A stretch of DNA of 23,571 nucleotides from Euprymna scolopes (lineage: Eukaryota; Mollusca; Cephalopoda; Sepiida; Sepiolidae): contig CM044491.1 in assembly GCA_024364805.1 (NCBI GenBank), forward strand, positions 94,630,173 to 94,653,743, in the 5' to 3' direction. The notes below the pieces were generated by a model. The model was not told where the DNA came from and made no database searches. It saw nothing but the letters and a program-made list of their open reading frames with translations. Shown here one piece after another: positions 9,602 through 18,589 of the stretch (position 1 is its first letter; each line of letters opens with the position of its first letter). Position numbers and translations under genes: made by a program.

Positions 9602-10431
9602 ATAAAAACAAACAAACCGGAATGTAATTATGAGGTGAAACAGAACGAATAATGTAAAGATTTGAAGAAAATCTTTGAAAGCAGATAAATCTTGAGAATG
9701 AGAATAGCAAGTTCACCTTTAGTTTACTTTCAGTAGCTTCGTAACTTTCACTTCCCTTATTTTGTTCTGTAATCCTTACATTCCAGGAATGATATTTCTG
9801 AAATGGGGAGGAATTGCTGTTTTCTAGGTCTAAATATATCCGTCTAAAACTTATCACTGACTAGTTTTGAAGTAGTATTTCTAGCTCCTTATATCCAGTG
9901 GCTTCATTTTTTGTCTGGAGTGACTTCCATAATAAAATAATTATTAAAATAGTATTGTTTGATTATGGCGGAGGTTTGTGCTCTCTGGTAGGTACTGTTT
10001 CGCTACTATTTTCCAGGGCGTGACGTTTATGCGACCGTAGTAGATTTAGACTGGCACCGGTTAAACTGTAACCGAAGCCGCAACAAGAGACGGGAAAGTG
10101 GCAATAATATTAACTGGGACAAGATAATCGCCTTCGATTGTTGATTAGACCAGAAGTGGTCGTTCCTATTTTCAAAATGAAAAAAAAATGGCGAAATGTT
10201 CCACGGTCGTCGGCGTCGACCTTATTTAGTCGCAATGATTGCAGGCGCCTCTGTCACCGTTGACCTGTCGGCCTCGTAATACAGCCACACTCCCTTGTCG
10301 GTGTAGAGAAAACACCAACATCCTTCAAGCTGGCTTCCCACGCTTTAAATAAATCATTTCACTCTGTTCTCCGCGGTCGTCCCTCCCCCATGTCTAATGC
10401 TCGTACGGATGATTTACGCTTACTTATTCCC
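9602..10431. other. Unassigned DNA with a CpG-rich half
   Basis: 9602-9980 shows no recognised feature. From about 9990 to 10400 the sequence is richer in G+C and in CG dinucleotides than its surroundings. A plus-strand frame is open from about 10262 through the CA repeat, but its translation matches no family I know and it then enters low-complexity sequence. A diverged mobile element or a host exon cannot be excluded. Confidence 0.5.
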
Positions 10432-10564
10432 TATCACACACACACGACATACACACATACACACACAAACACACAGACACAGACACACGCACCACACACA
10501 TATACACACACAAACACACACGCAAGGACTCCCGGACCGTTCATAGAGTTATATATATATATAT
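10432..10564 (+). repeat. (CA)n-rich tract and (AT)n tract at gap edge
   Basis: An imperfect CA-dinucleotide array (about 10436-10525) is followed by unique bases and an (AT)n run that is cut off by the N block. Confidence 0.95.
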
Positions 10565-11455
10565 NNNNNNNNNNNNNNNNNNNNNNNNNNNNNNNNNNNN
10601 NNNNNNNNNNNNNNNNNNNNNNNNNNNNNNNNNNNNNNNNNNNNNNNNNNNNNNNNNNNNNNNNNNNNNNNNNNNNNNNNNNNNNNNNNNNNNNNNNNNN
10701 NNNNNNNNNNNNNNNNNNNNNNNNNNNNNNNNNNNNNNNNNNNNNNNNNNNNNNNNNNNNNNNNNNNNNNNNNNNNNNNNNNNNNNNNNNNNNNNNNNNN
10801 NNNNNNNNNNNNNNNNNNNNNNNNNNNNNNNNNNNNNNNNNNNNNNNNNNNNNNNNNNNNNNNNNNNNNNNNNNNNNNNNNNNNNNNNNNNNNNNNNNNN
10901 NNNNNNNNNNNNNNNNNNNNNNNNNNNNNNNNNNNNNNNNNNNNNNNNNNNNNNNNNNNNNNNNNNNNNNNNNNNNNNNNNNNNNNNNNNNNNNNNNNNN
11001 NNNNNNNNNNNNNNNNNNNNNNNNNNNNNNNNNNNNNNNNNNNNNNNNNNNNNNNNNNNNNNNNNNNNNNNNNNNNNNNNNNNNNNNNNNNNNNNNNNNN
11101 NNNNNNNNNNNNNNNNNNNNNNNNNNNNNNNNNNNNNNNNNNNNNNNNNNNNNNNNNNNNNNNNNNNNNNNNNNNNNNNNNNNNNNNNNNNNNNNNNNNN
11201 NNNNNNNNNNNNNNNNNNNNNNNNNNNNNNNNNNNNNNNNNNNNNNNNNNNNNNNNNNNNNNNNNNNNNNNNNNNNNNNNNNNNNNNNNNNNNNNNNNNN
11301 NNNNNNNNNNNNNNNNNNNNNNNNNNNNNNNNNNNNNNNNNNNNNNNNNNNNNNNNNNNNNNNNNNNNNNNNNNNNNNNNNNNNNNNNNNNNNNNNNNNN
11401 NNNNNNNNNNNNNNNNNNNNNNNNNNNNNNNNNNNNNNNNNNNNNNNNNNNNNNN
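10565..11455. other. Assembly gap (891 N)
   Basis: Unbroken N characters. The left edge is an AT-dinucleotide run, so the gap probably reflects a long AT repeat or a repeat collapse. The apparent 377-codon frame across it is an artefact. Confidence 1.
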
Positions 11456-12069
11456 TAATTCTATGGACGGTTGGGGTGTTCTTGCTTGCTTGCTTGAATC
11501 TTATAAATAATAATTATGTGTAATATAATAACAATAATACTTCTGTATAATATTAATTAACAGAAATCTTAGTTTTGGAACAACACATTTTAAAACGGCT
11601 TGAGTGGGCATATTTTTTTAACTTTAGCGACATCAGATTTTTTATCAATTTGCTGATTGGGTAATCTAATTTTCTGTTGTGTGTGAAAGGTGATCGTGTA
11701 CGCGAACATAAATTATGTTTTTTTGTGGGCGAACGATTTACATTTCAACACAAAACGAGTTCAAGAATGACAAATTATTTACATCCACCTCAAGAACGAG
11801 ATCTTTTAAAATTCTTTTTCACGTTTGAAACTTTCGTAGATTTGGTACACCTTTTGCGTTAAAAAAAAGACAGTATGGCTTTTAACATCTCGCTGTTGTT
11901 ATGGTAATTATTTTTTTAGAAAATACCGTATTGTAGTAATCCGAAATACGTTCTAGTTGTCGTCAATTCTGTGTTCGACATAAGTTAAATTGAGTCCGAA
12001 TGATTTTGAGTTTCTCGTCGCCAATGATGTGACCATACCATAAAAAGTCGCTTGCTTCTCTATACATAA
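11456..12069. other. Unassigned AT-rich DNA
   Basis: No recognised feature. A short frame at 11677-11862 has no recognisable motif. Confidence 0.6.
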
Positions 12070-12389
12070 TCTATATATATATATATAAAAGCGAAAATGT
12101 GTGTTTCTATGTATGTGTTTTTGTGTGTATGTATGTATGTTTCGCAAAAACTTTCGATACGGGTAACGGATTTTCGCTAGATCGGTATCATTTTAAGTTT
12201 CCAACCTTCGCCCAACAAATATCGAAAAATTGGCCAAAAACGTTAATTCCTTCACCCTGAAATCAGTAGTTTTCTACAGGGGGTAGCGAAACCGTCCTCT
12301 CCTGACGAGTTCGCTTCTACGCATGCGTCATACGACGTCGTAACCTAATTTATTTTAAATATTTGAAAAAGCGACAGGATTACGGCGCC

Positions 12390-12460
12390 GTCGTCTTAGC
12401 TCAGTTGCTTAGAGCGCGGCCTCATTATCTTAACGTTTTGGGTTCGAATTGTCGTGTGAG
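12390..12460 (+). other. tRNA-like module (A box, B box, T-run) inside the Helitron
   Basis: TTAGCTCAGTTGCTTAGAGC (12396-12415) matches a tRNA A box with a pairing D-stem (GCTC/GAGC), and GGGTTCGAATTG (12440-12451) matches a B box. A run of 12 T follows at 12467-12478, as in RNA polymerase III terminators. The anticodon and T stems pair poorly, so it is not a working tRNA. Either a tRNA-derived SINE or tRNA pseudogene was captured by the Helitron, or it is a stable part of this Helitron family. Confidence 0.65.
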
Positions 12461-12638
12461 ATTTCATTTTTTTTTTTTCGATTTTTTAAATTTTAATATT
12501 GAAGCAGGGTTATTTAAGCCATTTTTCACGTGTTTTTGGGAGGTATTTTTCACGTTCGTTTTTCTGTTTTTTTACTTCGCTTATTCTTAGGTTTTCATTA
12601 ACACCCCCACCCTCGCCCGACCACACACATCCAAAAAC

Positions 12639-12656
12639 ACCCGGGCAACGCCAGGT
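12639..12656 (+). terminator. Helitron 3' subterminal hairpin
   Basis: The six-base arms ACCCGG and CCAGGT (one mismatch) enclose a GCAACG loop, 12 bases upstream of the terminal CTAG. In Helitrons this hairpin acts as the transposition terminator (not a transcription terminator). Confidence 0.75.
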
Positions 12657-12817
12657 ATCCCCCGCTAGTATACTATAAAATATAGTCACCACATAGTACA
12701 GAGCTGAACGATAAATATGTTGCCCTAAAGAAAACAACACAACAGCTTTATTATAAAACGTTTATTGAAAAAATAAATCAGGTTACTTGATTATGTAGTA
12801 GAGCTGAATGACGTATA

Positions 12818-13406
12818 TTATATGTAGCTGCCTTCAGCCTCAATCACAGCTTCGACACGGGTCCGGAACTAAAAGCGCTGGTGGTAGCTCGGTGAATACT
12901 TGGCGGATTGCTGCCTGACTTTGGTGTTGTTGTAGGTCATGTTGGTGATGATCTCGACGTATTAACAAATGAAGTAGTCCAGCGAATTCAGGTCAGGGGA
13001 GGTGAGGGCCAGTGAGAGAATTGTACAAGTCGTAGCACTCCAAGTCTGGGTCCCTTAGGACTTGTGGGCCAGCGCAGAGTTCTGCTACCACACCCAGGGT
13101 TTGCCACCGGCCACCTGATTAAACCAGGGGATCATCACACCCTTCAGCACATCCGCGTACACTTTAATGTTGACTTTCAAGCCGACTTCGAAAATTGTAG
13201 GCGGCATGACATGGCCCTCACTTGAAACCACACTAAAAAGTATAAACGTGGTCGGAAACTTCGTTGAGCTGTGCCCTCAAGCGTTGAACTGTCCGAATTT
13301 GCATTTTAAGGGTGCTGGCAATCTTCTTCTTATGATAACTTGGATCATTAGAGAGCATGCGTTGTATAGCAGCGCATCGCCGCTTTCGCTTGTGTAACTT
13401 TCTGAT
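12818..13406 (-). pseudogene. Tc1/mariner-superfamily transposase, internally deleted
   Basis: Read on minus. The N-terminal DNA-binding helix-turn-helix region is recognisable at about 13406-13260 (SYHKKKIASTL, RTVQRLRAQLNE). It is joined, with a frame change near 13255, to the catalytic half: SSEGHVMPPTIFEVGLKVN, VLKGVMIPWFNQVAGGKPWVW, then NSALAHKS, SPDLNSLDYF, and RVEAVIEAEGSYI with the stop at 12818. Typical members are about 340 residues; here the segment carrying the second DNA-binding part and the first catalytic Asp is missing. The QQDSAPAH motif reads stop-QNSALAH, so the second catalytic Asp has become Asn. Several further in-frame stops. Terminal inverted repeats were not identified. 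The copy is dead, and an internal deletion of this kind is typical of MITE-forming derivatives. Confidence 0.8.
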
Positions 13407-13469
13407 ATGATCGAAGGCTCGTATCGCTCTTGGGATTTGTACACAACTGGTCCAACAAAAAAAAAAAAG

Positions 13470-14551
13470 GTTTGGGCATCAAGATTACAAGGCAGAAATC
13501 TTGTTGATCACTCCATTAAAGCATCATCTTTCCGAAATCATGACCAGCTTTTTGTGACCTTTTTTTCAGAAGACAGACAGTTTCTTTACTGCCATGGGAT
13601 TCCAGAGTTTTTCAAAGAACTGGTACCTTACTATAGTTCTGCTAAATGGAAACTATTTTTAAACAGGTCAACACAAAGTCTAAAGTGTGTTCTTTTACAT
13701 AATGGCAATGTTCATGGAGCAGTACCTGAAGGTCACTTAGTTCATTTCGGGGCAGACTATGATGATGTGAGAATTGTCATGGACTTATTAAAATATCATG
13801 AGCACAGTTGGATCATTTGTGTAAACTTAAAGATTGACAGTCTTGGACAACAGAGAGGTTTCACCAAGTTTCCATGTTTCCTCTGTACGCGGGACAGCCG
13901 AGCACGAGACAGGCATTGTGTCCAGAACTGGCCTATTCGTGATACCCTTGAAGCAGGCATGCCAAATATTATAAAAAAAAAAAACTCAATTGTAAACAGA
14001 GATAAGATCATTTTCCTCCTCTTCACATCAAATTAGGTTTGATGAAGCAATATGTCAAGGCACTGGAAACTAAAGGTGAATGTTTCCAACAAATCATCAC
14101 AGCTTTGAGAATATCAAAAAGGCGTGTTTGATGACACACAGATTTGAACCCTAGTTCGTGATGATCAGTTTGTTGCTAAGATTACCGCTTTAGAGAAGGC
14201 AACATGGTGAACTATTGTATCAGTCGTTCAAAACTTCCTTGGAAACAATAAGACGGAGAACTACAGTGAACTTGTGAACAGAATGATCCTCGCTTTTCGT
14301 GATCTCGGGTGCAACATGAGCGTCAAGCTTCATTTTTTGAACATCCACCTTGATATGTTCCCTAACAACCTGGAGCTTTGAGTGACGAACAAGGAGAACG
14401 ATTCCACCAAGACTTAAAGATCATGGAAGAACGCTACCAAGGGGGCTGGAACAAAAGTATGATGACTGACTACTGTAGGAGCATTAAACGAGATTGCCCA
14501 GATGAAATGTACAAACGCAAAAGTTGCAAACGCAAATTCCTTCCGGAATAG
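13470..14551 (+). pseudogene. Cc8K15.2/Cc8L18.2-like family copy, broken
   Basis: The open frame 13407-14036 contains, from about residue 22 onward, blocks I recognise from a repetitive protein family in aphids, cnidarians and molluscs, often annotated by the names of Cotesia bracovirus-region genes: KWKLFLNRSTQSLK, VLLHNGN, SWIICVNLK, GFTKFPCFLCTRDSRAR. Similarity to the rest of the family continues from about 14037 to a stop near 14551 (for example RDLGCNMSVKLHFLN, about 14302-14346). The molecular function is not established; the multicopy distribution suggests a mobile element. The copy is broken in several places and treated here as a fossil. The first 20 or so residues of the frame derive from the neighbouring sequence and a poly-A stretch, not the family. 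Family assignment is from memory. Confidence 0.65.
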
Positions 14552-14960
14552 AATACTCATTCATATAGAAACTGATGTTTTCTAAAAAACGCTATCAAAA
14601 AATATGGCACAACCAACAATAGTGTAATATACTTTATAATCACATTTTTTACGTTATGTTTCTTTTGCCTTAATAAATATACATAAATGACTTTTTTGCC
14701 GTTTTAAGATTCAACTGAACAAAAGAATTGTGGATGATATTGCAATTTCCCATAAAAATGAAAAATAAAAAATGCAAATAGCATAAAATCTGTAACTTGC
14801 AAGCAAAAATCAACTTCAGAATTGAAATCTGTACACTCAAATTTAATATAGGAAGATCTTTTTTTAATACAATAACATGAGTGTTCCACGGTGTAGTTAT
14901 AACAATAATAAGATGCTATAAAATAAAATCATTATTATAAAATGCAATAAAGAGGAATAC
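14552..14960. other. 3' flank of the Cc8-like copy and AT-rich DNA
   Basis: AT-rich sequence follows the Cc8-like stop. An AATAAA hexamer near 14675 could be its polyadenylation signal. From about 14895 the sequence joins a degenerate repeat that resumes at 15500 after the LINE insertion. Confidence 0.5.
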
Positions 14961-14971
14961 TGTGCTATATT
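14961..14971 (+). repeat. Target-site duplication, left
   Basis: TGTGCTATATT here and TGTGCTACATT at 15498-15508 differ at one base and flank the LINE body exactly. Confidence 0.75.
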
Positions 14972-15448
14972 GCTCGAGTGTGGACTTCAAGGCTAACTGA
15001 CAAACTGAAAAGGCAGTTCTTCAGGGCAGTGCTAAAGTCTGTCCTTGTTTATGGTGCTACAACCTGGACACGCACAAAAAGATTGGAAAGAAAACTAGAC
15101 GGCACATACACCCGTATGCTACGAACAGTATTAAATACATCTTGGCAAAATAATGCCCGAAGCAGCAACTTTATGGTAACCTACCTGCCATATCTAATAC
15201 CACCAGAGAGAGACGACTACGATTTGCCGGTCACTGTCTGAGAATCATGACAAATTGATGGCTGATGTATTGCTATGGACTCTACGACACGGACGTGCAA
15301 GCAAAGGACGGCCTAGATCCACGCACATTCAGTAGATAGCACACGACGCCAACTGTGAACCTGAAGATCTGAGGCAGCTGATGGAAGACAGGAAACTCTG
15401 GAGAGGAAGAGTCACATTGATCCAGGCAAGGAGCTCGTTCTGATGATT

Positions 15449-15497
<49 letters not shown>
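14972..15497 (+). mobile_element. 5'-truncated LINE with GAT-repeat tail (RTE-like)
   Basis: The C-terminal end of a LINE ORF2: SRLTDKLKRQFFRAVLKSVLVYGATTWT, KRLERKLDGTYTRMLRTVLNTSW (frame 14978 onward), then after a frame change near 15155 the segment containing LRFAGHC, LLWTLRHGRASKGRPRS and EPEDLRQLMEDRKLWRGRV. The frame ends just before a (GAT)n tail (15441-15499). A microsatellite-like tail instead of poly-A, and the GRP-rich C-terminus, suggest an RTE-like clade; that is inference. The 526-base body carries only the extreme 3' end, is bounded by an 11-base target-site duplication, and contains one frame change and an in-frame stop, so it was dead on arrival or soon after. Confidence 0.8.

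Positions 15498-15499
<2 letters not shown>
15441..15499 (+). repeat. (GAT)n LINE tail
   Basis: About 17 GAT/ATG trinucleotides follow the LINE stop codon. They are nearly uninterrupted after 15450, so the array has stayed active or is young. Confidence 0.95.
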
Positions 15500-15508
15500 T
15501 GCTACATT
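15498..15508 (+). repeat. Target-site duplication, right
   Basis: Partner of 14961-14971 with ten of eleven bases identical, directly after the GAT tail. Confidence 0.75.
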
Positions 15509-15542
15509 ATGAGCATATAATTATTAGTATACTACGATTATA

Positions 15543-15690
15543 TAAATAGGAAATAAGTACTATAAAATTATACAAACATAAAACCATTACAATAATTTGA
15601 TACTATAAACATAATATGTTATAACTTAAAACAATGTCTATAATAAGCTGCTATTAGCAAAAATTTATTGCCACAATAAGATTCTATAAA
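15543..15690 (+). repeat. Degenerate minisatellite, period about 43-48
   Basis: A motif AATAAG(N)n-CTATAAA recurs with CTATA at 15560, 15603, 15638 and 15684. A related copy (ATAAGATGCTATAAA) lies at 14909-14923, on the other side of the LINE, so the array pre-dates the LINE insertion. Units are strongly diverged. Confidence 0.45.
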
Positions 15691-15784
15691 CACACAAAGT
15701 GATGTAGGGTTTATGTTGTGGTAGTACTGTTTTTGTTGCTGAACCGTACCCTAACATTACAAGATTAGTGTAATAGAAACTAGT

Positions 15785-15878
15785 TTCTCTCCATCTCTCT
15801 CTCTTCATATACATATACATATATGTATATATATATATGTGTGTGTGTATGTGTGTGTGTGTTTGTGTGTGTGTGTGT
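15785..15878 (+). repeat. Compound CT/AT/GT microsatellite
   Basis: CT-rich, then ATAC/AT, then GT dinucleotide tracts. The frames through it are low-complexity artefacts. Confidence 0.95.
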
Positions 15879-16544
15879 CCAAAGTAGACACTTAGGTGCC
15901 CGCTTATTTCTCACCCATAGCTCCAAAAAGGGATATAAGGAAATCCCAGCCACACCACGGTACACTATCTCGACTGATACGCTAAACTTGGCGATTGGGA
16001 GAAGGAGGAGTGACAGTTATGTCATTCTCACGATAAGTGTTCAACTTTACTCCCGGGCGGAAAAAAACTCTCGAAGCTCAACGGGTTGGAATGACGGGCG
16101 AGGGCTGCAACATATTTATATGCTCCATTCGTCTTAGATCCCCTATGCCATTGGAAACAGCACATAGATTTGTTAAGATAGCTGTGCGCACTTAAAGAAA
16201 ACACGCAAAGGCGTCTATGTTCTGACTATGGGACAACAAGATTAAAACAACCCTAAAAGCCTGTCGGCGATCATCGACTGGCGACAGGGGGCAGACTATG
16301 TGATTTTGAGGAACTTTTAGTCAGAAACTAGCATGGAAGCGGTGTGTGTGTGTGTTTTAGTCGTCCAAATTCTTCATCGAAGCAATAAAGGTAGTTGGCA
16401 GCTGCATTCTAGGCTGAATCGCAAGCTTTAGGATCCACTTTGCTCACCAAAATGAGAAGGAACTAGCGGCGGTGCCCTAAACAGCCTACTGCAGATTTTC
16501 CTTAAAAACCGCATTCAAACGAATCACCATTTGACGGTCGAAAT
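15879..16544 (+). other. Possible 5' region of LINE-2, unassigned
   Basis: This sequence is more GC-balanced than the AT-rich flanks and leads without interruption into the LINE-2 endonuclease. No protein motif is visible apart from a small (GT)n at 16342-16356. It may be the LINE-2 5' UTR, with the left boundary near the end of the GT repeat at 15878; that is inference from continuity only. Confidence 0.35.
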
Positions 16545-17506
16545 ATGAAAATAATGAAAAGAAAATTTGCTGCATGGAACGTGAGTATTCTGAGGGACCC
16601 CATGAACACGGAACAACCACAGAGACAAACCGCTCTCGTCGCAGAAAAATTCCAAAAAGTCAATATTGATATAATAGCTCTGAGGAGAACAGGGATAGTT
16701 TACTTTCCTTTGGAAGAGTCTGAACGCAGAATAACCACGGATCCATGGAGTGGGTTTTACCATATGAAACAGCCTTTTTCCGCAAACTGAAAGAAGAACA
16801 GGCCGGAATCAATGAGCGGCTTATGAATTGCATTCACCCGCAACCAACACACCACCGTTATTTTTGTGTATGACCCAACACTCACTGTCGATAGTGTTTA
16901 CAAAGAGCACAGCTTGGCAAGGTTTTCTCCTCCATCCTCACATCTTCTAGGCGACTTCAGCGATAGAATTAGGTGGGACCACACCCTGTAGCAGGGAATG
17001 ATAAGCAATGAAGGAGTGGAAGGCATCAATGAGAACGGAACTCTGCTTCTGACTAAATGCGTTGAACAGGATTTAATGGGCACCAATTCGCTCTTCTGAC
17101 AAAAGAACCTTTGAAAATCAATCTGGCACCACTTGATATCCGAACATGTCCACCTGATTGACTGTTCACACGAGTCATAATAGTGGCTAATGACTACTGG
17201 ACAGATCAGCACTTGTACTTTTCTACCATTAAATTGTAGATCCAGCTAAGGAAACGTAAAGACAAAGTGAACGTCAAGAATCCCACACACCTTAAAAACT
17301 TTTCCTAAAAACTGAGGGCTCCTTTCCCGAGCAGCACCGAAAGATGTGAATGAACTAGCTCAAGACTCACATCAAATTACCATGCGAGGAAACAAAGAAA
17401 CATCATGAGTAGTTTGACGACAACGATGAAGAGCTTAGTCCGCCAACGATAAAAGAAAAAAATTCACACCCATCTGAAAGACTCGTAGTCAACGTCAAAG
17501 AAAATA
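16545..17506 (+). mobile_element. LINE-2 segment 1: endonuclease domain and linker
   Basis: APE-type endonuclease of a LINE whose relatives are often annotated in databases as 'craniofacial development protein 2-like'. Codons from 16545 read KRKFAAWNVSILRDP, QRQTALVAEKFQKVNIDIIAL (family: TWNVRTL, ALSETR); LLGDFN is LGDFS at 16947-16961, and the C-terminal WTDH is WTDQH at 17198-17212. The linker motif FDDNDEE is at 17413-17433, after which the mariner begins at 17507. The glutamate of the SET motif and other catalytic positions are changed and stops interrupt the frame, so the enzyme is dead. The downstream parts of the same LINE lie at 19141-19772 and 22926-23009. Confidence 0.75.
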
Positions 17507-17535
17507 TCAGGTTGGCAAGTAAGTTCTTGCGATTA
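17507..17535 (+). repeat. mariner terminal inverted repeat, left
   Basis: TCAGGTTGGCAAGTAAGTTC followed by TTGCGATTA has the typical look of an irritans/cecropia-type mariner end. TA precedes it. Confidence 0.8.
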
Positions 17536-17580
17536 TAAACTTTTAAATTCAGATTAACATATCTCGCCTCAAACAAAAAT

Positions 17581-18457
17581 TTATTCATCGAAATAAGAAC
17601 CGTTTGAATCAACACACTTTTGCTAAAGCAAATCAATGGTATGCATAAAGTATAACGGAAAAATCATCCGTTATGGCGGTGATGAAATTACTGAGGGCAT
17701 TTTTTTTTTATCGCTTAGGTATTTTTAGCATTTCTAACGCAGAAAATTGCCGAAAAAGTGGTGGTCGGTAGGTGAGAGGGTTGGAGAGTATAGTAGCCTA
17801 ATTTGTATAACTTCTGTACAGTCGGTTTAGCAACGTGGAGGAGAATGTGGCCTTTTCTGTTGACTATTACTGAGTGTTGTTGTTGACGTAATGGTTTCGC
17901 CCGCATTCAAAAAGCTGTAATTGGTGAGATCGACAGCAGATCACAAAACAGTCAGCAGTACTTTCGTTTAGTGCACCTGCCTTTGGGAAGTGTTGTAGAG
18001 CTTTGTCAGCATCTGACCACTGAGCTGAGCGTCGCCGGTTGTCGTAAAGAACCCACCTTTCATCGAAAGTCACAACTCGGTTGAGAAATGAGTCGTTTTT
18101 GTTTTGGTTTTCGTTCAATTCGTGGGGCACCCATATATCAACTGTTTTTGTTTTTCCAGTCTCTCTCAAGTGGTTGGAAACTGTCGTATTCGTTACGTCT
18201 AATTCAGAAGCAAGTTGTGCATGAATTTGCTTCAACAAAGGCACTTAATTGATCGCTGTCAACATTCGATGGCCGACAACTACGTTCATCATCTTCAAGA
18301 CTTTCGTTTACGCCAGGAAATTTTCTAAATCACCATTGTGCTGTGCTTTCAGTAATGGTTCCTTGGACAAACGCTTCGTTGATATTGCGAGCTAATTCAG
18401 TACATTTTCGACTTAAATAGAAATAAGAAAATTGTGCGAATTTGCTTCTTTTTCCAT
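17581..18457 (-). pseudogene. mariner transposase remnant
   Basis: Minus-strand start ATG at 18457-18455, with the N-terminus resembling KKQIRTIFLFLFK after a frame change; then ARNINEAFVQGTITESTAQW (helix-turn-helix region), SLEDDERSCRPS, VDSDQLSAFVEAN; then in the 18244-17867 frame QLASELDVTNTTVSNHL, WVPHELNENQ, and VVTFDERWVLYDNRRRSAQW, which keeps the first catalytic Asp. The second catalytic region LLHDNARPH reads LLHVAKP, losing Asp, and the third (YSPDLSPTD) is unrecognisable. The last codons (QKCVDSNGSYFDE) end in TAA at 17583-17581. Several frame changes and an internal loss of sequence make it inactive. The WVPHEL and YDNRKRSAQW signatures place it in the mariner branch related to SETMAR/Hsmar1-type elements. 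Confidence 0.85.
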
Positions 18458-18559
18458 TTTTTATTCAGCGTTTCAAAAAAAACATAATTGCTTTAAAAAG
18501 ATTGTAATTTAAACCATTAGATAGACCTAAAAACGCTCTTTCAAATGATATGTAAATAT

Positions 18560-18589
18560 ATTATCACGAAGACTTATTTGAAAATGCAT
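18560..18589 (-). repeat. mariner terminal inverted repeat, right (diverged)
   Basis: On minus: TTTTCAAATAAGTCTTCGTG then ATAATA, aligning to the left end with numerous substitutions. The outer bases are poorly conserved, so the exact end is uncertain by a few bases. Confidence 0.55.

Larger units (their letters stand above)
12070..12668 (+). mobile_element. Non-autonomous Helitron, 599 bases
   Basis: The element starts with TC (12070) as TCTATATATATATATAAAAG and ends with CTAG (12665-12668). It lies between A (12069) and T (12669), as expected for Helitron insertion into an AT dinucleotide. A GC-rich hairpin lies 12 bases from the 3' end (39-44 paired with 51-56 of the 126xx block), followed by ATCCCCCGCTAG. 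It encodes no Rep or helicase, so it would need enzymes from another copy. Inside are a TG-rich region (12099-12140), CpG-rich sequence, and a tRNA-like module at 12390-12460. There are no terminal inverted repeats, which fits rolling-circle transposons. Confidence 0.8.
17507..18589 (-). mobile_element. mariner DNA transposon, decayed
   Basis: The left terminal sequence TCAGGTTGGCAAGTAAGTTC (17507-17526) follows a TA dinucleotide (17505-17506), the mariner target. The reverse complement of 18560-18589 resembles it (CAAATAAG and following bases) but has diverged and lacks a TA next to it. The element is about 1.08 kb against the usual 1.3 kb, so sequence has been lost. It encodes the transposase remnant 17581-18457 on minus, and is inserted in the linker between endonuclease and reverse transcriptase of LINE-2. 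Confidence 0.85.

Noticed and set aside
10390-11523. 377-codon open frame
   Set aside because: It spans the N gap, which translates to X, and the rest is CA/AT repeat translation.
11677-11862. 61-codon frame rich in Phe and basic residues
   Set aside because: No family motif, short, and in AT-rich unassigned DNA.
12390-12460. Functional tRNA gene
   Set aside because: The A and B boxes fit, but the anticodon and T stems do not pair and the sequence lies inside a Helitron.
15823-16137. 104-codon frame
   Set aside because: The first third is a GT-repeat translation and the remainder shows no family motif; it lies in the putative 5' region of LINE-2.
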